Notes: generated by a model from the sequence alone, not told the origin. Shown: positions 29,465 to 36,643, numbered from the stretch's first letter. The stretch is 64,000 nt of DNA from Devosia subaequoris (GCF_014197055.1 NZ_JACIEW010000002.1:372001-436000); one strand, 5' to 3'. Numbers and translations: made by a program.

Positions 29465-29814
29465 ACAGTGCTGTCAAGATTGTCGTCGCGGTGGCGAGCG
29501 CGGTGATCGGAATCGCGGCCATGATCCAGATTGCCAGCGGCCTCTTTGGTGGCGTTCAGTTACCCCAATGCGAGAGCGAGGACGCCGCCAGGCTTGTCAA
29601 GCAGATCATCGACGAGAACTTTGATGTGCAACTCGATCAGCTCGATGGCGTCGAGGAGATCAGCTTTGACGAGGCTGCCCAGCAGCGCCATTGCAGCGCA
29701 CTTATCGACACCGGTGCCGAGGGAGTTTTTCAGATCGCCTATTCGCTGAGCTGGCAAGACCGCGATCTCCGCATGGTCGCCGCAGATCTCAAGATAGTTG
29801 ACCAGAAATCCTGA
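29461..29814 (+). CDS. Small membrane-anchored or secreted hypothetical protein
   Basis: A 117-residue protein with an N-terminal hydrophobic helix (IVVAVASAVIGIAAMIQIAS) acting as signal or anchor, then an acidic soluble domain with two cysteines (QCESEDAARLVKQIID and QQRHCSALIDTGAEG). I recognise no family. The frame is open from 29260, but the ATG at 29461 overlaps the preceding stop (ATGA) and starts the hydrophobic segment, so it is the likely start. It ends 36 bases before the first leader-like peptide gene, so one transcript is probable. Confidence 0.65.
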   Translation: MNSAVKIVVAVASAVIGIAAMIQIASGLFGGVQLPQCESEDAARLVKQIIDENFDVQLDQLDGVEEISFDEAAQQRHCSALIDTGAEGVFQIAYSLSWQDRDLRMVAADLKIVDQKS

Positions 29815-29850
29815 CCGGAAAGCCGGCACAAGCAAGGAGGAAGGACCGTC

Positions 29851-30048
29851 ATGGCGAGCCAGCAGATAGAAGCACTGATCGCAAGATGGATGGAGGACGA
29901 GGCATTTCGCGACCGTATGCGCCAGGCGCCGGTTCAGACCGCTCAGGAAGAGGGGTTCGTTCTCGATGACGAAGAGCAGCGGGCCTTGGCTGCCCTCGAC
30001 CTCAACCAGTCGGATGACGAACTAGCCGCTATGGCCAATTTCGCCTGA
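29851..30048 (+). CDS. Leader-like small peptide 1 (NHLP/Os1348-like)
   Basis: A 65-residue acidic peptide preceded by a strong AAGGAGGA site. It follows the pattern of RiPP leader-like families: an N-terminal amphipathic helix with IARWMEDEAFRDRMRQAP, a Glu-Glu-Gly turn (EEGFVLDDEE) and a helical acidic C-terminus ending AAMANFA. There is no Cys and no obvious core region. It shares Trp13, Phe19-Arg20, Pro27 and the EEG turn with the two following peptides. It could be a precursor, a signal peptide, or a stand-alone adaptor for the downstream PqqD-like domain. Confidence 0.75.
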   Translation: MASQQIEALIARWMEDEAFRDRMRQAPVQTAQEEGFVLDDEEQRALAALDLNQSDDELAAMANFA

Positions 30049-30056
30049 ATGCGGTG

Positions 30057-30077
30057 TTGAGCCAAGCACAGCTGGAC
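30057..30077 (+). repeat. Remnant of a peptide-gene 5' end
   Basis: TTGAGCCAAGCACAGCTGGA closely matches the first 20 bases of the peptide 2 and 3 genes (ATGAGCCAAGCGCAGATCGA), with three or four mismatches. It sits between peptides 1 and 2 in a frame without further resemblance, so it looks like a scar of tandem duplication. Confidence 0.5.
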
Positions 30078-30128
30078 CCGAGAAATACTGGCGCGACCGA
30101 TAAGACCCGGACCCTGGGAGGGGCGACA

Positions 30129-30329
30129 ATGAGCCAAGCGCAGATCGAGACCATAATTGAGCGTTGGATGAGCGACGCCGCATTCCGCGAAAGAATGCGG
30201 GCCGCCCCCAAGGCGACGGTGGCGGAAGAAGGGTATGAACTGTCGGATGAGGAATTGCAGGCTCTGGATCGGCTCGACCTTTCGGGAAGCGATGAAGACC
30301 TCGTTCGTCAGGCTAATTTCGCGGGCTAA
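30129..30329 (+). CDS. Leader-like small peptide 2
   Basis: A 66-residue peptide starting at the ATG at 30129 behind a GGGAGG site; the open frame extends upstream to 30054 but without family resemblance. The organisation is IETIIERWMSDAAFRERM, AAPKATVAEEGYELSDEE, LQALDRLDLSGSDEDL and a C-terminal RQANFAG. By my count it is identical to peptide 3 at 51 of 66 residues, and the first 51 bases of the genes differ at a single position. In leader families the segment ending in Gly-Gly/Gly-Ala marks a cleavage site followed by a core; here the protein simply stops there. Confidence 0.78.
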   Translation: MSQAQIETIIERWMSDAAFRERMRAAPKATVAEEGYELSDEELQALDRLDLSGSDEDLVRQANFAG

Positions 30330-30353
30330 TCGCTCAAAAGCGAGTGTTGCACA

Positions 30354-30369
30354 GCCTGCTCGAGCAGGC
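30354..30369. repeat. Perfect palindrome between peptide genes 2 and 3
   Basis: GCCTGCTCGAGCAGGC is a perfect 16-bp palindrome in the 81-base spacer. It could act as an RNA stem that sets relative expression of the peptide genes, or as a protein site. A smaller dyad (TCGCT-CAAA-AGCGA) lies just upstream at about 30330. Confidence 0.5.
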
Positions 30370-30410
30370 GAAGACCCCGGTTCGTGGGGATGGATGAGAG
30401 GAACCACAAA

Positions 30411-30611
30411 ATGAGCCAAGCGCAGATCGAAACCATAATTGAGCGTTGGATGAGCGACGCCGAGTTCCGAGCAAGAATGCAGACCGCGCCACAAGCGACG
30501 CTCGCGGAGGAAGGATATGAGCTGTCGGACGAGGAAATGCAGGCCCTCGACAAGCTCGACCTGACCGCTGGCGACGAAGAGCTCCTGCGCCAGGCCAGCT
30601 TTGGTGGCTAG
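30411..30611 (+). CDS. Leader-like small peptide 3
   Basis: A 66-residue near-copy of peptide 2, starting at the ATG at 30411 (behind GAGAGGAACC). Differences are concentrated in the middle (MQTAPQATL) and the C-terminus (RQASFGG), while the first 17 residues are identical. Like its paralogues it is Cys-free and ends at a Phe-Gly-Gly tail with no following core. The isoprenyl-synthase-like gene begins 24 bases later, so peptide and enzyme genes are probably co-transcribed. Confidence 0.78.
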   Translation: MSQAQIETIIERWMSDAEFRARMQTAPQATLAEEGYELSDEEMQALDKLDLTAGDEELLRQASFGG

Positions 30612-30635
30612 GCACATGGGGCGGCGCCGATCACC

Positions 30636-31667
30636 ATGACCGCTGCTGCCCTCTGCGACCGCGCTCGCCCTGACGTCGCCGAACAGGTCCGCGCAAGCAT
30701 GGACCAGAGCGTCAGGCAGTTGAGAGATTTGCTACAAGACTGCAACCTCGGCCAAGGGTTGAAGCCGTTGCTTGGTTGTCTGGAAGGGGCGCTGGATCAA
30801 CATCTCCAGCCGGCTCGGCCGCCACATCTGCCTTTGCTCATTCCGCTTCTCGTTCACGGCGCCAATGGCGGGGATCCGGCCGATGCTGTACCCATCAGCG
30901 TCGTGGCGGGGCTTCTCTTTCTTTGTTTCGACCTGCTGGATGATCTGCAGGATGGCGACCAACGCTCCTGGTGGGGTGAGGCGAGCAAGAGCTCTCTCAT
31001 GCTTGCTGCTGCCGCGTTCCCATCGGCATTGCCCCAGAAATTGCTGCTTCAAGCAGCCGGCGGCGCGGAACGCGGCGCCACCTTGATCAATGCCTTGGGC
31101 GACGGGCTGCTGAACATCGCCGAAGGGCAGGCCTTGGATCTTCAAAATATCGGTGGCACCAATGTCAATCTCGACGTTGTCGAGGAATCGGTTGCGGGCA
31201 AAAGCGGCGCTCAAATGGCGCTTTATGCACGCCTTGCAGCCCTGCATGCCGGCTGCGACTTGTCCCGCGCTGAACTCTGGGCAGGCTGGGCGCACGGTAT
31301 CGGTGTTGCCGGCCAATTGGGCTCCGACATGCAGGACCTGCTCGATCCGGACTGGTCGCGGGACCTCGCGGCTGGAGCGCGAACCCTCCCCGTCGGCTTC
31401 GCGCTAAAGCACTCCAGGATCGGCCGCGAAGAACTGTTGCGCTTGCTCGATCACGCCCGAACGGACCGTGCCGCGCAACTGGCTGCAAGAGACTGCATCG
31501 TAGACTCCGGAGCTTTACTGTTCGCTGGTTTCCGCTCCCAGGTTCACCTGGCGCGCAGCGAAGAAGCTCTGAGGCAGCTTCCTTGTTCGGATGCTTGGCG
31601 GAGGATGTGTGCAAGGCTTTCCGAAAGCAGAACGACCGCAGATCTCTTGCGTCCCGGAGCCGGCTGA
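30636..31667 (+). CDS. Class 1 isoprenoid-synthase-like protein (ComQ/IPPS-like)
   Basis: A 343-residue, mostly helical protein with the signature of trans-isoprenyl diphosphate synthases. A first aspartate-rich motif DLLDDLQDGD (Asp102-Asp103-x-x-Asp106) follows a hydrophobic helix; GDGLLNIAEGQALDLQ near residue 160 matches the conserved Gly-Gln-x-Leu-Asp-Leu helix; the second acidic motif QLGSDMQDLLD (Asp231, Asp234) is shortened relative to DDxxD. Such enzymes condense or transfer prenyl diphosphates; ComQ of Bacillus uses the same fold to prenylate a peptide pheromone. Placement directly after three peptide genes makes a peptide substrate plausible but unproven. The stop abuts the next ATG (TGAATG). 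Confidence 0.75.
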   Translation: MTAAALCDRARPDVAEQVRASMDQSVRQLRDLLQDCNLGQGLKPLLGCLEGALDQHLQPARPPHLPLLIPLLVHGANGGDPADAVPISVVAGLLFLCFDLLDDLQDGDQRSWWGEASKSSLMLAAAAFPSALPQKLLLQAAGGAERGATLINALGDGLLNIAEGQALDLQNIGGTNVNLDVVEESVAGKSGAQMALYARLAALHAGCDLSRAELWAGWAHGIGVAGQLGSDMQDLLDPDWSRDLAAGARTLPVGFALKHSRIGREELLRLLDHARTDRAAQLAARDCIVDSGALLFAGFRSQVHLARSEEALRQLPCSDAWRRMCARLSESRTTADLLRPGAG

Positions 31668-33614
31668 ATGTTTCAGGAAGAACGGGTCAACCTGCTCCGC
31701 GAAAGCTATCTCTTCGGCACCTTGCCGATTGCGACACTCAAGGTCCTCGCCGAACTGACCGTGGTGCGCGGCCACGATACGGGCGCGGTGATTTTTTCTC
31801 AGGGAGAGCCAGCAAATCTTGTGCATCTGCCGATCTGGGGGACGATCGAAGAAAGCGTGCTGGTTGAAGATGATCGCGTCCCCATCGCGCTTTTGACTTT
31901 TGCCGACGTCGCCGGTGAGGAGTGTCTGCGAACCGAGGGCGCTGGGCGATACGCCTCGACTGCTGTTGCGCTCGAAGAATGCGCCACCCTGTGCGTCCCC
32001 ACGGCCGCGTTGGCCGATCCGGCCATTGCCTCTGCGCTCGCCCCCGCGCTCAAGCTGGATGAGGGATTGCGTGAGCGCATGTTGTTGCTCAGGCGCGCGG
32101 CCCCGTTTGCCGGGGTCGGCCCCGCAGCCCTTCAGGAATTGGCGGGCAAGATTCAGCAGCGCAAGATCACAGCCGGCACAGCCCTGGTAGAAGAAGGCCG
32201 CCCAGGCGACACCTGCTATCTGATCCACTCTGGAACCTACTCGGTCCACAAGGGCCCGGTACCTGCGGCCGAACGACAGCTCGCGGTGCTTGGTCCGGGA
32301 TCTCTCGTTGGAGAAGTTTCACTGCTGGCTGGTGAGCCGCGCCGTGCGACAGTGACCGCGCTGGAAGACGGTGAAGTTTTGGCCATATCGCGCTCCCAAC
32401 TGGAGCGTGTCGCGCGGGCGCCGGGAACCGAACATCTTCAGTCTCAGGTCGCCTTGCGAATCCGCCCGCGACAGTCGCTGAACGTGGAGTTGCACCACAG
32501 GAAGGGTGACGATGGAGAAGCCATCGCTGTTCTCAAGCATACCGCGCTGCGCAAATACTTCCAACTATCCGAGTTCGGAACCTTCATCTGGGAACAATTG
32601 GATGGCTCTACGCGCCTGACAACCATTATTGCCCGCGCCGTGAGCCGGTTTGGCACTTTTTCTCCCCAGGGCGTGATCAACGTCGTGCAGCAATTGCTCG
32701 CTTCGGGGTTCGCAACCCTGGGCCATGACAGTCAATCCGATAGCACTCTTGAGGGCCAGGCCGAACGCAGAGGTCGCGGTTATCTAACTTTCGATCTCCT
32801 CCGCGGCCAGGCCGCAGATGATTTCAGCGAAAGCCTCTATCGAGCTTTCGCAATAGTTACCCGACCCGTTGCGGTGATTGTGGCGACTGCCTTGGGCTTC
32901 GCTGGACTGGTGACTGGCTTGAGCACCCTCACCCAGGCAAGCATTCCCACCGGTATAAATCTCTCATACTTTGCGATTGGCATTCTGGCTTTCGCCATGT
33001 CATTGGCGTTGCACGAGGCCGCTCATATCCTGGCCATGAAGGCGTTCGGCCTGTCAATCCACGGCATCGGCATCGGGGTGTTCTGGTTCTATCCCATTGC
33101 CTATGTGGACACGTCCGACACCTGGATAGCCTCGTCGGGACAGCGGGTGATGGTGGCACTGGCCGGTCCACTGGCAAATATTGTCTTCGGGGGCATCGCC
33201 GCTCTCGTCGCGGCGAACGCGCCTCTAGGCCCCCTCCAGCCTTTCATTTGGGTCTGGTCGGCAGTCAATTTCGGAACGGCGCTGTTGGCCTTGGCGCCAA
33301 ATGGGCAGAACGATGGTGCTCAGGCACTTCGGAACCTGCTGGCGCTGCCGCCAGAGCTCTGCCTGAGGCAAGTCCTGGTTGATTGCAGGAACAGACAGGC
33401 ACGAGCTGCAGCGCATTTGCGCGGTTTGGCAATTCTGTTCAGCCTCTCACTGCTTCATCTCATGCTCACCTCGGCCTTCTTCTATCTGGTCATTGCGGTG
33501 ACAGCCGGTAGCTGGTTCTCCAGCCAACTCGGCACTTCGACCGCCCCTTGGATCGTCGCCGGCATGGCGTTGGCTCTGGGCTCGGTGCTGTCCAGGGGCA
33601 TAGCCAGTTCATGA
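31668..33614 (+). CDS. Fusion: two cNMP-binding folds, PqqD-like domain and M50 site-2 protease
   Basis: A 648-residue membrane protein. Residues about 10-125 are a degenerate and 140-255 a good cyclic-nucleotide-binding fold (GSLVGEVSLLAGEPRRATVT). About 270-355 resembles PqqD-type RiPP recognition elements (LSEFGTFIWEQLDGSTRLTT and VVQQLLASGFATL). From about 400 there are several membrane helices with the zinc-protease motif LALHEAAHILAMKAFG (His449, Glu450, His453), the YVDTSDTW segment typical of peptide-linked M50 proteins, and NGQNDGAQAL carrying the likely third ligand (Asp549). It probably recognises a peptide and cleaves or exports it at the membrane, perhaps gated by a nucleotide. 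It begins directly after the isoprenoid-synthase-like stop. Confidence 0.85.
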   Translation: MFQEERVNLLRESYLFGTLPIATLKVLAELTVVRGHDTGAVIFSQGEPANLVHLPIWGTIEESVLVEDDRVPIALLTFADVAGEECLRTEGAGRYASTAVALEECATLCVPTAALADPAIASALAPALKLDEGLRERMLLLRRAAPFAGVGPAALQELAGKIQQRKITAGTALVEEGRPGDTCYLIHSGTYSVHKGPVPAAERQLAVLGPGSLVGEVSLLAGEPRRATVTALEDGEVLAISRSQLERVARAPGTEHLQSQVALRIRPRQSLNVELHHRKGDDGEAIAVLKHTALRKYFQLSEFGTFIWEQLDGSTRLTTIIARAVSRFGTFSPQGVINVVQQLLASGFATLGHDSQSDSTLEGQAERRGRGYLTFDLLRGQAADDFSESLYRAFAIVTRPVAVIVATALGFAGLVTGLSTLTQASIPTGINLSYFAIGILAFAMSLALHEAAHILAMKAFGLSIHGIGIGVFWFYPIAYVDTSDTWIASSGQRVMVALAGPLANIVFGGIAALVAANAPLGPLQPFIWVWSAVNFGTALLALAPNGQNDGAQALRNLLALPPELCLRQVLVDCRNRQARAAAHLRGLAILFSLSLLHLMLTSAFFYLVIAVTAGSWFSSQLGTSTAPWIVAGMALALGSVLSRGIASS

Positions 33615-33752
33615 TGCCTTTAGCAAGATCGGCGGGCACGCCCTTTTTGATGCGATCGCTCGCACCGCGCCCGCACTGGTTTGCCCCAATACACCTAACC
33701 TGCAACTGCCAGTGGTTTCGGCGGCAATAATCCCACACAATCTGGAGGAACA

Positions 33753-34148
33753 ATGTTTAAGGGTCGAATTGGACGATTTTTCTTCGCCTTTGCGGTCGTC
33801 GGTCTGCTGATTGCGGGAACCGCAGTCAATGTGGTGGTCGCCTTGCTGTCCGGCATAGGCGTCCCGGAATTCTGGCTCTACGCCGCTCTTTTTCTGTGGG
33901 CCGCGCTATCTTTGCTAGTCGCAATGTCCTTTACGGTGCGCAGATGGCATGATCTGGGACGTAGCGGCTGGTGGGCCCTGCTCAGTCTGGTCCCAATCGT
34001 GAATCTGTTCTGCCTGTTCATCTTGCTGTTTTGGCCAGGGCAGTCTGCCCGGGAACGCGTTTCGCACCGCTCGTCGGATGGACCACACTTTGACAAGTCC
34101 TTTGACAGATCCTTCGACGACCGTGACTTCGGCTATGACCCGGATTGA
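33753..34148 (+). CDS. DUF805-family membrane protein
   Basis: A 131-residue protein with three membrane helices and the DUF805 hallmarks: GRIGRFFFAF at the N-terminus, TVRRWHDLGRSGWWALLSLVP in the middle and LFCLFILLFWPG near the end, followed by an acidic/basic soluble tail. The function of the family is unknown. CTGGAGGAACA precedes the ATG. It is 138 bases beyond the protease gene and inside the direct repeats; whether it belongs to the same functional unit is unclear. Confidence 0.85.
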   Translation: MFKGRIGRFFFAFAVVGLLIAGTAVNVVVALLSGIGVPEFWLYAALFLWAALSLLVAMSFTVRRWHDLGRSGWWALLSLVPIVNLFCLFILLFWPGQSARERVSHRSSDGPHFDKSFDRSFDDRDFGYDPD

Positions 34149-34643
34149 GGTGTCTCGTCGCAATCTGTGAGGCGATGTTCAATCTTGGCCGCACATCAAG
34201 ATTGGATTAGCCGAAGCATTCGGCGGGGTCGCGATAGTGAACGGCGTGCCTGGTCCACGCTAGAACGCCGAGACGAATGAGCCGACCAATGTGCCCAACG
34301 GCCCATAGAGAACGGTGATTGAAGTCGAACAGAGCGGACCGACGGCAACAGGCAGGGCGCAAGGACTGTATAAATGACCAGTTTGGGGCGCGCACCTGCC
34401 CGGCGGGTCATGGAAGCCCCTGCCCCACAATCCTCCACGCCAGCGCCTTAAGCGGGGCCGGAGGCGGACAGTCTGGTTTTGACGAGGACATGACCAAATT
34501 CAGCCGTTCACGTGGCGGCCATCTGCGCTGCAGTATCGATCGTACAGGGGAATAAGGTGCCCACACTGGTCTCGATGGCCCATGCCGATGTCATGCCGAA
34601 GATTGAAGATAATGTATCGGCAGCATCACCTTGAAACCTTGGT
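34149..34643. other. Intergenic region at right edge of the island
   Basis: About 495 bases with no supported gene. It contains a hairpin CAATCTTG-N9-CAAGATTG (34180-34204) shortly after the DUF805 stop, without a T tract, and the right copy of the direct repeat at 34385-34460. Confidence 0.5.
34385..34460 (+). repeat. Island-flanking direct repeat, right copy
   Basis: About 76 bases matching 27230-27303 in the same orientation. The shared sequence ends at GGGGCCG in both copies, and flanks are unrelated. A dispersed genomic repeat is an alternative to an insertion-related duplication; with only these two copies visible I cannot tell. Confidence 0.85.
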
Positions 34644-35522
34644 CTAACGGTCCGTTGGCATTTGATCGAGAAACCGAGCGATTGATGCTGTGCGAGAAGT
34701 GTTTGCACGGGTGGCCACGACGATCTCCCAACACAGATCAACATTGGAGACGGCGTAACTTTTGAGCGTGTCCCTTCGGCTGTGTGCGACCGAGTACGGA
34801 ACCAAGGCAACGCCGAGGCCCTGCTCGACCAAATTAAGCAACGTCTCCAGATCGCTCACCTCGAAGATGACCCGGCGATCCATCAACGCCCGGGCAAAGA
34901 CTCTGTCGATCAGTGTGCGAGTGCCAAGATCGGTCTCGAAGTCAACGAATGGCACAGCGCAAAGATCATGCAGGCGCACGTCGTGGCCCGAAAAAAGAAC
35001 AGCCGACCGTGAACAGACCAGTACAAGCTCCTCGCACGCTATCATTTTAGTTTCGACACCCCGCCGCGCCTCAAATGCGGGAAGAAACGCAATATCGAGG
35101 TCGCCCCGTTCCAGTTTATCAAGCAGGTTCAGAGCGCTCGCTTGCAAAAGACTGATCTCGACCTTGGAATATAGCGCATGAAATTTGGCTAGGATGCTTG
35201 GCAGCTGCAAAAATGCTGGCAGGCTCTGAACGGAGCCGATCGTCAGTCTCCCCGCCTCTCCTTGTTCGACGGCATGCACAGCTTCTCGCGCCTCCTCGAC
35301 CGAGAAGAGAACTTTTTCGGCCTTGGACAACAAGGTACGCCCTGCAGCGGTCAGCCGAACCCTGCGGGTTGTCCGAAGGAATAGTTGTGCCGACAGCTCT
35401 TCCTCCAGGGACCGGATAGAGGCAGACAGCGCAGATTGGGCGATATTGAGCTTTCTGGCCGCGCGGGTGAAGTGTTCCATCCGCGCCGCAGCGACAAAGT
35501 GGTGCAGTTGTCGCAGTTCCAT
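34644..35522 (-). CDS. LysR-family transcriptional regulator
   Basis: A 292-residue LTTR with the N-terminal winged HTH (MELRQLHHFVAAARMEHFTR, LNIAQSALSASIRSLEEELS) and a C-terminal substrate-binding-like effector domain (GSVQSLPAFLQLPSILAKFH through GLGVALVPYSVAHSRRDTLK). It is divergent from the oxidoreductase cassette with a 146-base spacer, the usual arrangement for a regulator controlling that operon. The inducer is unknown. Confidence 0.92.
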   Translation of the reverse strand: MELRQLHHFVAAARMEHFTRAARKLNIAQSALSASIRSLEEELSAQLFLRTTRRVRLTAAGRTLLSKAEKVLFSVEEAREAVHAVEQGEAGRLTIGSVQSLPAFLQLPSILAKFHALYSKVEISLLQASALNLLDKLERGDLDIAFLPAFEARRGVETKMIACEELVLVCSRSAVLFSGHDVRLHDLCAVPFVDFETDLGTRTLIDRVFARALMDRRVIFEVSDLETLLNLVEQGLGVALVPYSVAHSRRDTLKSYAVSNVDLCWEIVVATRANTSRTASIARFLDQMPTDR

Positions 35523-35540
35523 GACGGACCATTCATCTCA

Positions 35541-35567
35541 GATTCTGAATAATCGTATCGTTATAAT
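35541..35567 (+). promoter_or_regulatory. Candidate LysR box and -10 for the oxidoreductase cassette
   Basis: In the divergent spacer, GATTCTGAATAATC (35541-35554) is an interrupted dyad (GATT-N6-AATC) of LTTR-box type, and a perfect TATAAT -10 lies at 35562-35567. No good -35 is seen at the proper distance, consistent with activator dependence. The AKR gene starts 101 bases downstream. Confidence 0.45.
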
Positions 35568-35668
35568 CTATTTGCATGATTGACGAAAGCTGCTCAAGGT
35601 ACGCCACGTTTTCGTCGGGCACTGCCCTGGGCGTGCAACGGCGGCATCATGACATTGAGGAGATTGCT

Positions 35669-36643
35669 ATGCGCACCAACAGGCTTGGTCGTACGGGGCT
35701 AGAAGTCAGCCGTATTTGTTTTGGCTGCATGTCCTTTGGCAAAGTCACTGATGAACGCCCCTGGGTTCTTGGCCTGGAAGAGGCGCGCCCCATGTTCCGG
35801 GCGGCCTGGGACGCGGGCATCAATTTCTTCGATACAGCAAATGTTTACGCACAAGGCACAAGTGAGGAAATTACCGGAGCGTTGATAAAGGAACTGGCGC
35901 CGCGCGAGGAAATTGTGCTGGCGACCAAAGTGTTTGGCCGCATGCGCCCCGGCCCCAATGGTCAGGGCCTGTCGCGCAAAGCTATTCTGGACGAGATTGA
36001 CAATAGCCTGCGCCGTCTTGGCACTGACTATATCGACCTCTATCAGATCCACCGTTTCGACCCGTTCACGCCGGTCGAAGAAACCATGGAGGCTCTCCAT
36101 GATGTCGTGCGCGCCGGCAAGGCCCGCTATATCGGCGCGTCTTCTATGTGGGCCTGGCAATTCGCCAAGCTGCAAAACGCGGCGCGATCAAATGAATGGA
36201 CGCCCTTCGTGTCGATGCAGGACCAGATCAGTCTCGCCTACCGCGAGGAAGAGCGGGAAATGATCCCGCTTTGCCTCGATCAGGGCATCGCTCTTCTGCC
36301 CTGGAGCCCCCTGGGTGGCGGCAAACTGACCCGTCCCTGGGGCACACAAACCAAGCGAGCCACCACCGATCGGTACAACAAGACCATGTATGAACAGACC
36401 GACGGCAACGCAAAGGCCGTTGTCGAAGCCGTTGAAACCGTGGCCAAGGCGCGCGGGGTGTCCATGGCGCAGGTCGCCTTGGCCTGGGTCCTGCAAAAGC
36501 AAGGTGTGACCGCACCAATTGTCGGCGTCAGCAAGCTCTCGCATCTGAAAGACGCCATTGCTGCGGAAGAACTGACTTTGAGCGACGACGAAATCGCCCA
36601 GCTCGAAGCACCCTATCGCCCCATCGCCGTGACCGGCTTTTAA
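35669..36643 (+). CDS. Aldo/keto reductase
   Basis: A 324-residue NADPH-dependent reductase of the AKR superfamily, starting at the ATG at 35669 (MRTNRLGRTGLEVSRICFGC) behind GAGGAGAT. The barrel shows NFFDTANVYAQGTSEEITGA (catalytic Asp and Tyr), IVLATKVFGRM (Lys), DYIDLYQIHRFDPFTPVEET (His) and a C-terminal cofactor region VAPIVGVSKLSHLKDA-like. AKRs reduce aldehydes or sugar ketones; the substrate is unknown. It is the first gene of a four-gene operon with SDR, epimerase-like and a second AKR. Confidence 0.93.
   Translation: MRTNRLGRTGLEVSRICFGCMSFGKVTDERPWVLGLEEARPMFRAAWDAGINFFDTANVYAQGTSEEITGALIKELAPREEIVLATKVFGRMRPGPNGQGLSRKAILDEIDNSLRRLGTDYIDLYQIHRFDPFTPVEETMEALHDVVRAGKARYIGASSMWAWQFAKLQNAARSNEWTPFVSMQDQISLAYREEEREMIPLCLDQGIALLPWSPLGGGKLTRPWGTQTKRATTDRYNKTMYEQTDGNAKAVVEAVETVAKARGVSMAQVALAWVLQKQGVTAPIVGVSKLSHLKDAIAAEELTLSDDEIAQLEAPYRPIAVTGF

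Noticed and set aside
29851..30611. Peptides as classical lanthipeptide or nitrile-hydratase-leader precursors
   Set aside because: No cysteine, no Ser/Thr-rich core and no LanM, YcaO or radical SAM gene nearby.
30636..31667. Housekeeping farnesyl or octaprenyl diphosphate synthase
   Set aside because: Second aspartate motif is reduced and the neighbours are peptide and protease genes, not dxs, xseB or ubi genes; not excluded outright but less likely.
27230..34460. Flanking direct repeats as insertion-sequence ends
   Set aside because: The copies are direct, not inverted, ~75 bases long, and no transposase lies between them; I keep them only as direct repeats of unknown origin.
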